The translations under genes and the position numbers were made by a program. From UBA7672 sp964550535 (lineage in GTDB: Bacteria; Pseudomonadota; Alphaproteobacteria; Caulobacterales; Hyphomonadaceae), in the NCBI GenBank assembly GCA_964550535.1, contig CAZJZQ010000092.1, positions 1 to 12,916 on the forward strand: a stretch of 12,916 nucleotides of DNA, read 5' to 3'. Below, one piece after another: positions 1-5,616 of the stretch (its first letter is position 1; each line of letters starts with the position of its first letter). Below the pieces are notes generated by a model that was not told the origin of the DNA, made no database searches, and saw nothing but the letters and a program-made list of their open reading frames with translations.

Positions 1-697
1 CGACGAGGCAGGGCGGGCCCGCGATGATGGTGAGCCGCCCGGCCTGCGCCTGCGGAATCTGCGCCTGCGTGAACGGTCCGAGCGCCTGCGTCAGCAGTTC
101 GGAGAGCGGCAGCGGCGAACTCCATTCGCGATTGGTGAGCAGGCTGTAGGCGGATGACAGGGCGCGCACGCGTTCGGTGAGGGCGTTGCGATAGGATTCG
201 ACGCTGTCGGCGCCGCGTGCGGACTGCGTGGCGATGGCGTTGAGCACGCTGAATGTGTTGCGTGCGCGGTGCTGCAACTCACGCACGACGAAGTCGAGCT
301 GGGTGCGCGCCACCTCCGCCTGGTCGCGTTGCGCGCGCAAGGCCTGAACCAGTCCGCGCACGGCGGAGGCGGTAACCGCTATGGCGGACGACATGAGGAG
401 CCACATGATGGTCGTGGCGGCGGGATAGGCCCCGCCGAACGCGCCCTGGGCCAGCGGCGCGCCGAGAATCACGATGATCGCGCCGGCACGGACGCCGCCG
501 AACAATGATCCCGCGAGGACGGCCGGGAAGAAGGTGACGAACGGAATCTGGCGGTGAAGAAATGGCTCAAGCGGCAAGCGGATGAGGACGGCGAGCAGCA
601 GCGCGGCGGCGGCGATGAGGATTGCGCGAGGCCATCTCGTCTCCCGGTTGGAGACGAAGCCGAACACCCTCTCCCAAGACCAGAGGCCCTGTCCCAT
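1..697 (-). CDS. Membrane-anchored HWE/HisKA_2-type sensor histidine kinase (3' end missing)
   Basis: About 232 residues are visible, and the C-terminus lies beyond the left edge. The start is the ATG at 697-695, preceded by the purine-rich AGGAAAGGAAAT. Residues about 24-115 are hydrophobic and look like the multi-helix membrane module of DUF4118/KdpD-type sensors (for example PFVTFFPAVLAGSLFGG, residues 52-68). A short Q/R-rich helix follows (about 118-138). Next comes the phosphoacceptor motif RELQHRARNTFSVLNAIA with the probable phosphorylated His143. This ELxHRxxN pattern, followed by an 'LxxRVxALSxAYxLLT' stretch, marks the HWE/HisKA_2 kinases common in alphaproteobacteria. The catalytic ATP-binding half and any receiver domain are outside the window. 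I infer that it autophosphorylates and passes phosphate to an unseen response regulator. Kinases of this type often feed the general stress response (PhyR/EcfG), which fits the EcfG-like box beside it. The family call is solid; signal and partner are unknown. Confidence 0.85.
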   Translation of the reverse strand, partial: MGQGLWSWERVFGFVSNRETRWPRAILIAAAALLLAVLIRLPLEPFLHRQIPFVTFFPAVLAGSLFGGVRAGAIIVILGAPLAQGAFGGAYPAATTIMWLLMSSAIAVTASAVRGLVQALRAQRDQAEVARTQLDFVVRELQHRARNTFSVLNAIATQSARGADSVESYRNALTERVRALSSAYSLLTNREWSSPLPLSELLTQALGPFTQAQIPQAQAGRLTIIAGPPCLV

Positions 698-720
698 ATT
701 TCCTTTCCTGACTCCGCAAC

Positions 721-745
721 GGAACACAAACATGAGAAAGGCGTG
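721..745 (+). promoter_or_regulatory. EcfG-like (general stress sigma factor) promoter, imperfect
   Basis: GGAAC (721-725), 16 bases, CGTG (742-745). The alphaproteobacterial EcfG consensus is GGAAC, 16-17 bases, CGTT, so one of nine positions differs. Transcription would begin near 752, about 20 bases before the ATG at 772. The match is suggestive only. Confidence 0.35.
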
Positions 746-771
746 ATTAACGCGCAGATGGAGAATTCGCC

Positions 772-1092
772 ATGTTCGCAGTGCTGTATCGCTGGCGCAT
801 CATACCTGGAAAAGAGGCGTCCTTTGAGAAGGGCTGGCGTGCGGGAACGCGGGCGATATCGAAGGAATTCGGCGGCTGGGGCTCGCGTCTGCACCGTGGC
901 GAGGACGGATGCTTCTACGCCTATGCGCAGTGGCCGGATCGCATGACCTGGGAGAAAGCGATGGAATCCCGCATGCGCCACTCGGATGATGCGGCGCGCG
1001 AGAAATACCGCGCCGCCATCGCGCCGGACGGTTTTGAAACCATCTGGTCCGGTGAGGTGATCGCGGATCTGCTGGAGTTGAGGCGGGGGTGA
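772..1092 (+). CDS. ABM-like (antibiotic biosynthesis monooxygenase fold) small protein
   Basis: A 106-residue soluble protein with no signal peptide. The first strand (FAVLYRWRIIPGKEASFEKGW), a helix, then 'GGWGSRLHRGEDGCFYAYAQWPDRMTWEKA' is the usual order of the dimeric alpha/beta-barrel ABM-like proteins, whose members include small monooxygenases and many of unknown activity. The second half (residues about 60-95) is rich in charged helix. The start ATG has GGAG about nine bases upstream. It stands alone between the divergent kinase gene and the convergent ada, and may be driven by the EcfG-like box at 721-745. If that promoter is real, a stress-related role would follow, but the substrate cannot be read from the sequence. 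The general fold call is fairly safe; enzymatic activity is not shown. Confidence 0.75.
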   Translation: MFAVLYRWRIIPGKEASFEKGWRAGTRAISKEFGGWGSRLHRGEDGCFYAYAQWPDRMTWEKAMESRMRHSDDAAREKYRAAIAPDGFETIWSGEVIADLLELRRG

Positions 1093-1113
1093 GGTTGGCG
1101 CGTTTGTGGGGCG

Positions 1114-1214
1114 CTCCTCCCCTGCGAAGCGGCGGAGGCGGCCCGAAGGGCCGGAGGGGGCGGGTCAAACGCATGCGTTTGACCGCCGTACTTCCCTCGT
1201 AAACGGGGGAGGAG
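1114..1214. repeat. Compound palindromic intergenic element (cloverleaf-like), possible bidirectional terminator
   Basis: The ends form a perfect 9-bp inverted repeat: CTCCTCCCC at 1114-1122 and GGGGAGGAG at 1206-1214. Inside are a GGCCC/GGGCC hairpin with a GAA loop (about 1140-1152) and a perfect 20-base palindrome, GTCAAACGCATGCGTTTGAC. That palindrome extends outward on both sides with one bulged base. A further CTTCCCTC/GGGGGAGG stem overlaps the right end. Altogether this is a multi-arm structure filling most of the 123-base gap between two convergent genes. It looks like a REP/RPE-type dispersed element, which I infer from architecture because only one copy is in the window. It could serve as a terminator for both flanking genes. 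Confidence 0.7.
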
Positions 1215-1215
1215 T

Positions 1216-2280
1216 TTAAAGTAGCGTCTGGCCGGTGTGGCGGCGCTCATGGTCCAGCAGCCATTGCTTGCGCCAGAGGCCGCCGGCGTAGCCGGTGAGC
1301 GTTCCGTCGGCACCGATGACGCGATGGCAGGGCAGGATGATGGCGCACCGGTTGAGGCGGTTGGCGTTGGCGACGGCGCGCATGGCGGTAGGCCGTCCGA
1401 TGCGCGTGGCGAGTTCGCCATAAGAGCGCGTCTCCCCCGGCGGGATGCGGCGCAGCTCGTCCCAAACGATTTTCTGGAAGTCCGTGCCCGCGCCCGCGAT
1501 CTTCGATTTGAAGTCGAGCGTCTTGCCCGCGAAGTAGTCGCGTATCTCCCGCCGGATCAGGTTCAGCGCGGGCGTTTCGCCGGGCAGGACGGTGGCGTTG
1601 AAGGCCGCGCGGTATTTCTCGACATGGCCCTCCAGCTTCTTGCGCTCGACAAACTCCAGCATGTGAAGGTGCGTGTCGTCGGCGATGGCGAGCATCGGGC
1701 CGAGAGGGCTGTCGATCCAGTCCATCGCGAAGGCCTGCGCCTTGCGCGCCTTGTTGGGCGCTTCGCCAAACTGGCGGGCGAAGGCCTCGCGAAATCCGGA
1801 GGATGAATCGAAACCGGCGTCGAGCTGGGCGTCGATCACGGGATCTCCCTTTCTGATCGTGGCGTGGGCGTGGCCCAGCCTGCGGGCGCGCGCATACTGC
1901 GAGAAGCTCATGTCGAAGCGGCGCTGGAAATGGCGGCGCGCGGTGGCGGGTTCGATGCCCATGTCGCGCAGATCTTCTTCGCTCCAGCGGCGCGAAGGGT
2001 CGGCCTCCACCAGTTGCAGCAGCCGGTCGATCAGAACGCCGGGCGCATCCGGATGATCGGTGGGGCGGCAACGTTTGCAGGGGCGGAACCCCGCCTCCAT
2101 CGCCTCGGACGCCGAGCCCATGAAGATAATGTTGTGGGCGTGCGGCGTACGGGCAGGGCAGACAGGACGGCAGAAAATCCCGGTCGTTTTCACGGCGACG
2201 TAAACCACGCCATCCAGCTCCGGGTCGCGGCGCTGGAGGGCCTGGTAAAGCGCGTCGTGAGAGGGCAGGCGGTCGAGCAT
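1216..2280 (-). CDS. ada: Bifunctional DNA repair methyltransferase / transcriptional activator Ada
   Basis: 354 residues, the length of full Ada (E. coli 354). Domains in order: the Ada metal-binding phosphotriester-repair domain, with zinc ligands Cys37, Cys41, Cys68 and Cys71 in the patterns TTGIFCRPVC and FRPCKRC; an AraC-type helix-turn-helix region (about 85-185), including ARRHFQRRFDMSFSQYARARR; and the O6-methylguanine-DNA methyltransferase domain, with the acceptor motif PCHRV at Cys318. By homology, methyl transfer from phosphotriesters to Cys37 (E. coli Cys38) turns the protein into an activator of its own gene, while Cys318 removes methyl groups from O6-methylguanine. All key residues are present, so both activities should be intact. 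It is convergent with the ABM-like gene and divergent from rbfA. The start ATG has no clear Shine-Dalgarno sequence but a -10-like hexamer lies six bases upstream. Confidence 0.96.
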   Translation of the reverse strand: MLDRLPSHDALYQALQRRDPELDGVVYVAVKTTGIFCRPVCPARTPHAHNIIFMGSASEAMEAGFRPCKRCRPTDHPDAPGVLIDRLLQLVEADPSRRWSEEDLRDMGIEPATARRHFQRRFDMSFSQYARARRLGHAHATIRKGDPVIDAQLDAGFDSSSGFREAFARQFGEAPNKARKAQAFAMDWIDSPLGPMLAIADDTHLHMLEFVERKKLEGHVEKYRAAFNATVLPGETPALNLIRREIRDYFAGKTLDFKSKIAGAGTDFQKIVWDELRRIPPGETRSYGELATRIGRPTAMRAVANANRLNRCAIILPCHRVIGADGTLTGYAGGLWRKQWLLDHERRHTGQTLL

Positions 2281-2286
2281 GAGCCC

Positions 2287-2292
2287 AATATA
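2287..2292 (-). promoter_or_regulatory. ada -10-like hexamer (TATATT)
   Basis: Read on the minus strand, TATATT is followed by six bases and then the ada ATG. No good -35 hexamer sits 16-18 bases upstream, as expected where an activator such as methylated Ada replaces it. Transcription would start at or next to the A of the start codon, giving a leaderless or nearly leaderless mRNA. Confidence 0.45.
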
Positions 2293-2379
2293 GTGCGCCC
2301 GGGCGCGCGTGGGACCGGAAAAACGACAGCATCATCGGGCCGTCGCGGGGCTTTCCAGGCCGGTGCGTCAGGAGCGTCC

Positions 2380-2407
2380 TTGACTTCCGGTCGCGGCGGG
2401 CATTCTT
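2380..2407 (+). promoter_or_regulatory. Putative rbfA-udk promoter
   Basis: TTGACT (2380-2385), a 16-base spacer, and ATTCTT (2402-2407), followed by seven bases and the rbfA ATG. The -35 is good and the -10 weak. The predicted start point falls on or beside the start codon, consistent with the absence of a Shine-Dalgarno sequence. Confidence 0.4.
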
Positions 2408-2414
2408 CGGCTGG

Positions 2415-2813
2415 ATGAAATCGACGTCACACAAAATGCCTTCGCAACGCCAGCTTCGCGCGGGGGAGCTGATCCGCCATGCGCTGATGGATATTTTCGC
2501 GCGCGAAGAGTTCGCAGACCCCGACCTGCATGGGAAATCCATCACCGTTTCGGAGGTGCGGATTTCGCCTGACCTGAAGCACGCCACGGCGTTCTGCGCA
2601 CCGCTGGGCGGGGAAGAGATGGACAAAACGGCGGCGGCGCTCAACCGGGCGCAGGGGTTCATTCGCGGGCGTCTGGCGCGCGAGGTTGAACTGCGCACGA
2701 TCCCGACGCTGCGGTTCGTGCCTGACGACAGCTATGACGAGGCGCGGCGCATCGACCAGCTTCTGGCTTCGCCGCAGGTGCGGCGCGATCTTGTGCGCGA
2801 CGACGAGGACTAG
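2415..2813 (+). CDS. rbfA: Ribosome-binding factor A (30S maturation)
   Basis: 132 residues, matching the usual size of RbfA (E. coli 133). The N-terminal SQRQLRAGELIRHALMDIF helix, the 'ITVSEVRISPDLKHATAFCAPLGGEE' strand-helix-strand and the 'LRTIPTLRFVPDDSYDEARRIDQLL' C-terminus are typical of this KH-fold factor. RbfA binds the small ribosomal subunit near the 5' end of 16S rRNA and helps it mature, particularly in the cold. The start at 2415 is favoured over an internal ATG at 2436 (residue 8) because neither has a Shine-Dalgarno sequence and the promoter-like hexamers fit leaderless initiation at 2415. It is tightly followed by udk (5-base gap), so the two are probably co-transcribed. 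The common neighbours nusA, infB and truB are absent. Confidence 0.93.
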   Translation: MKSTSHKMPSQRQLRAGELIRHALMDIFAREEFADPDLHGKSITVSEVRISPDLKHATAFCAPLGGEEMDKTAAALNRAQGFIRGRLAREVELRTIPTLRFVPDDSYDEARRIDQLLASPQVRRDLVRDDED

Positions 2814-2818
2814 GGCCG

Positions 2819-3505
2819 ATGGCCGCCTTCATGATCGCGATCACGGGCGGTTCCGGCTCCGGCAAGACGACGCTGGCGCGCGAGCTGTTCGGGCGGCTGG
2901 GCGAGGCGCGCTGCGCGCTGGTGACCGAGGATAACTATTACCTGCCGCGCATGCGTCACACGCCGCCCGTGGTGGGGTGGTCGAACGAAGAGGTCGAGAA
3001 GATCATCGACTTCGACAATCCCGCGGCCAAGGACATGGCGCTGTTCCGCGAGCATCTGGCCGCGTTGAAACGGGGCGAGGATATCGAGCAGCCGGTTTAC
3101 AGCTTCGCGGAGCATGAGCGTGTGGCGGGCGAGGTCTATCGTGTCGCCGCGCGGGATGTGGTGATTGTCGAGGGCGTGCACGTGCTGGCCGACCCCGGCT
3201 TTGCGGCGCTGTTCAACCTCACCGTCTATGTGGACACCAGCACGGATCTGCGCCTGATCCGCCGCATCCGGCGCGATACCGACCCGAAGGGGCGCAACCG
3301 GCCGATGGAGCGGGTGATCGACCAGTATATCCGTTTTGTCCGGCCCTCTCACCAGCGCTTCACCGAGCCTGCGAAATACGTGTGCGATCTGGTGGTGGCG
3401 GACGAGGGCGCGCCGGCATGGCGCAATGCGCTGCCCGACGCGGATGCCGTCGAACGCCTCGCCGCGCCTGTGTGGTCGCGGTTGAAGGCCATGAAGGTGG
3501 CTTGA
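2819..3505 (+). CDS. udk: Uridine kinase (uridine/cytidine phosphorylation)
   Basis: 228 residues, close to the family length. The P-loop GGSGSGKTT is at residues 10-18. TEDNYYLP follows at about 35-43, where uridine kinases carry a DxYY-type substrate motif. 'IVEGVHVLADP' (about 117-127) corresponds to the family's Walker B-like segment. The RRIRRDTDPKGRNR lid and the 'QYIRFVRPSHQRFTEPAKYVCDLVV' segment are also characteristic. It should convert uridine (and cytidine) to the monophosphate in the pyrimidine salvage pathway, in the cytosol. The start at 2819 is five bases after rbfA, with GAGGA near 2805; an alternative ATG at 2831 would remove four residues. It is convergent with the next gene across a 17-base gap. 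A related P-loop kinase of the phosphoribulokinase superfamily is the only realistic alternative. Confidence 0.9.
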   Translation: MAAFMIAITGGSGSGKTTLARELFGRLGEARCALVTEDNYYLPRMRHTPPVVGWSNEEVEKIIDFDNPAAKDMALFREHLAALKRGEDIEQPVYSFAEHERVAGEVYRVAARDVVIVEGVHVLADPGFAALFNLTVYVDTSTDLRLIRRIRRDTDPKGRNRPMERVIDQYIRFVRPSHQRFTEPAKYVCDLVVADEGAPAWRNALPDADAVERLAAPVWSRLKAMKVA

Positions 3506-3522
3506 GTTAAGCTGCGCGCTGC

Positions 3523-4080
3523 TCAGGCCGCCATATAGGCGAGCATCGTGTCGATCATCTCCCGCACCGGCGCGGCCCAGCGGGTGCGGAGGAACACCAT
3601 CGTCGCGCACGTGCCGAGCAGGAACACCCATGACAGGGCGAACATGCCGGGGAGTTGCACCTCCATCCAGTGGCGGGTCTGCTGTTTGCGGTTTGGCTTG
3701 AGGTCTTTCAGCTTGATCTGGTTCTGCTCCGCCTCGAACGCTGCGAGAGGCGCGATGACGGGGGCGCCAGCTTCGGCGCGCTTGATCATGCGCTTTGCGA
3801 TGTTGACGCATTCGCTGCGGATGCGTGTGAAGGTCGTCCACTTTGTCATCACGAACACGCCCGGAATGGCGATGACGAAAGCGAGCAGGGGCGCGCCTTC
3901 TGCGGTTACGGCGACGGCGATCGACAACAGGATCGACTGCACCGTGATGAACAACATGCGATAATTCTGGAGCAGGGCGTCCTGGATGCTCCACAGCGCG
4001 TAGAGTTCGGCGATCTCTCCGGGCGGCGGGGGATTTTGCGCGGCGGCGGCCGCCTCCGCGCCAACCGTTAACCCGCTCAT
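3523..4080 (-). CDS. Integral membrane protein of unknown function (three predicted helices)
   Basis: 185 residues. The start at 4080-4078 is chosen because GGAGGGG lies directly upstream; an in-frame extension to 4455 has no comparable ribosome-binding site and is basic, low-quality sequence. An Ala/Pro-rich N-terminus (residues 8-20) leads into two closely spaced hydrophobic helices (about 42-60 and 62-79). These are followed by KWTTFTRIRSECVNIAKRMIKRAE, a charged cytoplasmic stretch (86-140), and a third helix (about 144-164). The order 'two helices, then W and a basic amphipathic helix' recalls RipA-family octameric membrane proteins and SLATT-type proteins, but I would not assign it to either. 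No catalytic motif is visible. It diverges from the 84-aa membrane protein gene across a 292-base regulatory gap. Confidence 0.75.
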   Translation of the reverse strand: MSGLTVGAEAAAAAQNPPPPGEIAELYALWSIQDALLQNYRMLFITVQSILLSIAVAVTAEGAPLLAFVIAIPGVFVMTKWTTFTRIRSECVNIAKRMIKRAEAGAPVIAPLAAFEAEQNQIKLKDLKPNRKQQTRHWMEVQLPGMFALSWVFLLGTCATMVFLRTRWAAPVREMIDTMLAYMAA

Positions 4081-4112
4081 CCGCCCCTCCGTTAATTTCT
4101 CCTGAGAGGCGC

Positions 4113-4120
4113 AATGTAGC
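4113..4120 (-). promoter_or_regulatory. Weak -10-like element for the 185-aa membrane protein
   Basis: Read on the minus strand this is GCTACATT, seven of eight matches to the Caulobacter-type -10 GCTANAWC. I see no convincing TTG-type -35 at the right distance. It lies about 33 bases before the start codon. Confidence 0.25.
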
Positions 4121-4155
4121 GGACGTGAAAGCCTTGTCATCTCGCGGGTGCGAGC

Positions 4156-4181
4156 GGAACGGGCTGTGCGCTCGCGGCGTT
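4156..4181 (+). promoter_or_regulatory. Perfect EcfG-type general stress promoter
   Basis: GGAAC (4156-4160), exactly 17 bases, CGTT (4178-4181): an exact match to the EcfG consensus GGAAC, 16-17 bases, CGTT. It reads toward the small membrane protein at 4373, with a start point expected near 4188 and so a leader of about 185 bases. It is the only perfect intergenic match I found in the window. Confidence 0.55.
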
Positions 4182-4208
4182 GTGATCCCAGATGGTTTGT
4201 CGTATAAG
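4180..4208 (+). promoter_or_regulatory. Sigma-70-like promoter overlapping the EcfG box
   Basis: TTGTGA (4180-4185), exactly 17 bases, TATAAG (4203-4208). This is a good vegetative-type promoter reading the same way as the EcfG box and sharing its last two bases. The start point would be near 4215, about 158 bases before the ATG at 4373. Confidence 0.5.
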
Positions 4209-4372
4209 GGACATACAGAGCCGGAAGGCGCGTGAACAACGCGAGACGCCAAGCGGCCGCCTCCCCAAGTTTCTTCCCCGGTACGGCGGGTTTTTGCCCG
4301 TGTCGCGACTTTGCGTGCGCTTTGGTTTGAAGCGTGGCGTTCGGTTGGATGCGTCGTGTTGAGGAGAAACTG

Positions 4373-4627
4373 ATGACGAGCAAAACGGCATTCGGCCCGA
4401 TCACTGGCGTCAAAAACAATCCGCGTGCTGCCCGGCCAAAGTTGAACGACAACATGCGCGGGCTTGTGGTGCTGATCGCCGCTTCGGTCGCCCTTGTCGC
4501 AATTGCTTACGGAGCGATGGTGGCGCTTACGTCTCCCGGCGGATGGGCCATGAAGGTCGCGGGCGACGCCATGGCGGGCGAGGCGGCCACGCTCACCTCA
4601 TTCGTCGAGCTCGGCGCCGCCCAGTAA
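4373..4627 (+). CDS. Small single-pass membrane protein of unknown function
   Basis: 84 residues from the ATG at 4373, chosen because GAGGAG lies seven to eight bases upstream; an in-frame ATG at 4334 lacks such a site. A basic N-terminus (MTSKTAFGPITGVKNNPRAARPK) precedes one strong helix (about residues 29-51, LVVLIAASVALVAIAYGAMVAL). A short 30-residue Ala-rich tail follows. The charge pattern predicts the N-terminus inside and the tail in the periplasm. I do not recognise a family. The upstream pair of promoters (EcfG-type and vegetative) suggests stress-boosted expression, and small membrane proteins are common among such regulons. It converges on fabI, with a short tandem repeat between the two genes. 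Confidence 0.65.
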   Translation: MTSKTAFGPITGVKNNPRAARPKLNDNMRGLVVLIAASVALVAIAYGAMVALTSPGGWAMKVAGDAMAGEAATLTSFVELGAAQ

Positions 4628-4631
4628 CAGC

Positions 4632-4658
4632 TGGCAGTAAGCGGTTGGCAGTAAGCGG
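4632..4658. repeat. Two-copy 14-base tandem repeat
   Basis: TGGCAGTAAGCGG occurs at 4632-4644 and again at 4646-4658 (period 14). A third CAGTAA, at 4622-4627, contains the stop codon of the preceding gene. The repeat fills most of the 42-base space between the convergent 84-aa gene and fabI. It looks like local slippage duplication with no evident function. Confidence 0.7.
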
Positions 4659-4669
4659 CTGAGAGGCGG

Positions 4670-5485
4670 CTAACCCTCGGACGGAACGTCCGGCACGCCG
4701 ACCACATGAAAGCCGGCATCGACGTGGATGACTTCGCCCGCGATGGAGCGGCCGATGGGCGACAACAGGTAAAGCGCGCAACCGGCGACGCCTTCCATCG
4801 AGGTTTCTTCCTTCAACAAAGACCATTCGCGGCCCGTGTTCATCAGCGCCTTGCCGCCCTTGATCCCGGCCATCGCCAGCGTGCGCATCGGACCGGCGGA
4901 GATCGCGTTCACGCGAATACCCTTGGGCCCCAGATCGCGCGCGGCATAGCGGGTGGCGGCTTCCAGGCCGGCTTTCGCCACGCCCATGACGTTGTAGGAC
5001 GGCACGGTGCGCTCGGCGCCCAGATAGGTCAGCGTCACCATCGCGCCGCCATTCGGCATGATCGCGGCGGCGCGCTTGGCGGCGTCCACGAAAGAGAACA
5101 CCGAAATATCCATGGCGCGGCGGAAGCCCTCGCGCGTGGTGTTCTCGACGAAGGAGCCCTGAAGCTCCTCCTTGCCCGCGAAGGCGATGGCGTGGACGAG
5201 GAAATCAATCGTTCCGAAGGTGGATTGCAGCTCGGCGAAGGCGCGGTCCATGTCGGCGTCGCTGGTGACGTCGCAGGAGATCATCGTCTTCATGCCGACG
5301 CTCTCGATCAGCGGCCGCACGCGGCGCTCCAGCACCTCGCCCTGATAGGTGAAGGCGATCTCCGCTCCCTGTGCGGCGAGCTGCTGGGAAATGCCCCAGG
5401 CGATGGACTTGTCGTTCGCGACGCCCATGACGAGGCCGCGCTTGCCCTTCATAAGGTCGCCTTTGGGGAAGGACGTGTCGGTCAT
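4670..5485 (-). CDS. fabI: Enoyl-[acyl-carrier-protein] reductase (NADH)
   Basis: 271 residues, typical for FabI. The modified Rossmann signature GVANDKSIAWGIS lies at residues 21-33. The catalytic set is Tyr154 (in TLTYLGAER), Tyr164 and Lys171 (SYNVMGVAK), matching E. coli Tyr146, Tyr156 and Lys163. 'VNAISAGPMRTLA' and the C-terminal 'GEVIHVDAGFHVVG' complete the family pattern. It catalyses the last, NADH-dependent step of each fatty-acid elongation cycle in the cytosol and is the target of triclosan-type inhibitors. AGGAG lies eight bases before the ATG. A Caulobacter-like promoter (5510-5537) sits just upstream, so it can be expressed independently of fabA-fabB, which lie on the same strand 3.9 kb away. 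Confidence 0.97.
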   Translation of the reverse strand: MTDTSFPKGDLMKGKRGLVMGVANDKSIAWGISQQLAAQGAEIAFTYQGEVLERRVRPLIESVGMKTMISCDVTSDADMDRAFAELQSTFGTIDFLVHAIAFAGKEELQGSFVENTTREGFRRAMDISVFSFVDAAKRAAAIMPNGGAMVTLTYLGAERTVPSYNVMGVAKAGLEAATRYAARDLGPKGIRVNAISAGPMRTLAMAGIKGGKALMNTGREWSLLKEETSMEGVAGCALYLLSPIGRSIAGEVIHVDAGFHVVGVPDVPSEG

Positions 5486-5509
5486 GGGATGGCTCCTGAT
5501 CTGGTCGCG

Positions 5510-5537
5510 GGGTAGGGGAGCGCCACTGGCGCGTCAA
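5510..5537 (-). promoter_or_regulatory. fabI promoter, Caulobacter housekeeping type
   Basis: On the minus strand: TTGACGC (5537-5531), 13 bases, CCCTACCC (5517-5510). The -35 is an exact match to TTGACGS. The -10 keeps CTA and the final C of GCTANAWC. The predicted start is near 5503, leaving a leader of about 18 bases that contains the AGGAG site. Confidence 0.55.
5520..5532. promoter_or_regulatory. Dyad inside the fabI promoter spacer (operator candidate)
   Basis: GCGCCACTGGCGC is an inverted repeat with 5-bp arms and a 3-base centre. It covers the last bases of the -35 element and most of the -35/-10 spacer of the predicted fabI promoter. A regulator bound there would block polymerase. 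No second copy was found upstream of fabA, and GC-rich dyads of this size arise by chance. Confidence 0.35.
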
Positions 5538-5616
5538 GGTAGGGATCGCAAGCGCCATTGCTCCGGTCGCGCCAGCCCTTAAGATCGGCCGCTGGACCGG
5601 AGCGGGGACACCGAAG

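Noticed and set aside
639..656. CGTCTC/GAGACG inverted repeat inside the kinase gene
   Set aside because: It is within the coding N-terminus, with no regulatory context and small size.
1247..2698. 483-residue minus-strand open frame over ada and rbfA
   Set aside because: It is an out-of-frame shadow; the protein is Arg/Pro-rich with no family features, while ada in the overlapping frame has all its catalytic residues.
2810..4252. 480-residue minus-strand open frame antisense to udk
   Set aside because: It is His/Arg-rich shadow sequence created by high GC content; udk and the 185-aa membrane protein explain the region.
4192..4362. 56-codon Arg-rich open frame starting just after the EcfG box and ending 10 bases before the 84-aa gene
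   Set aside because: It has no ribosome-binding site and biased composition. It could only be read from a near-leaderless EcfG transcript. Kept as an unlikely upstream ORF, not a gene.
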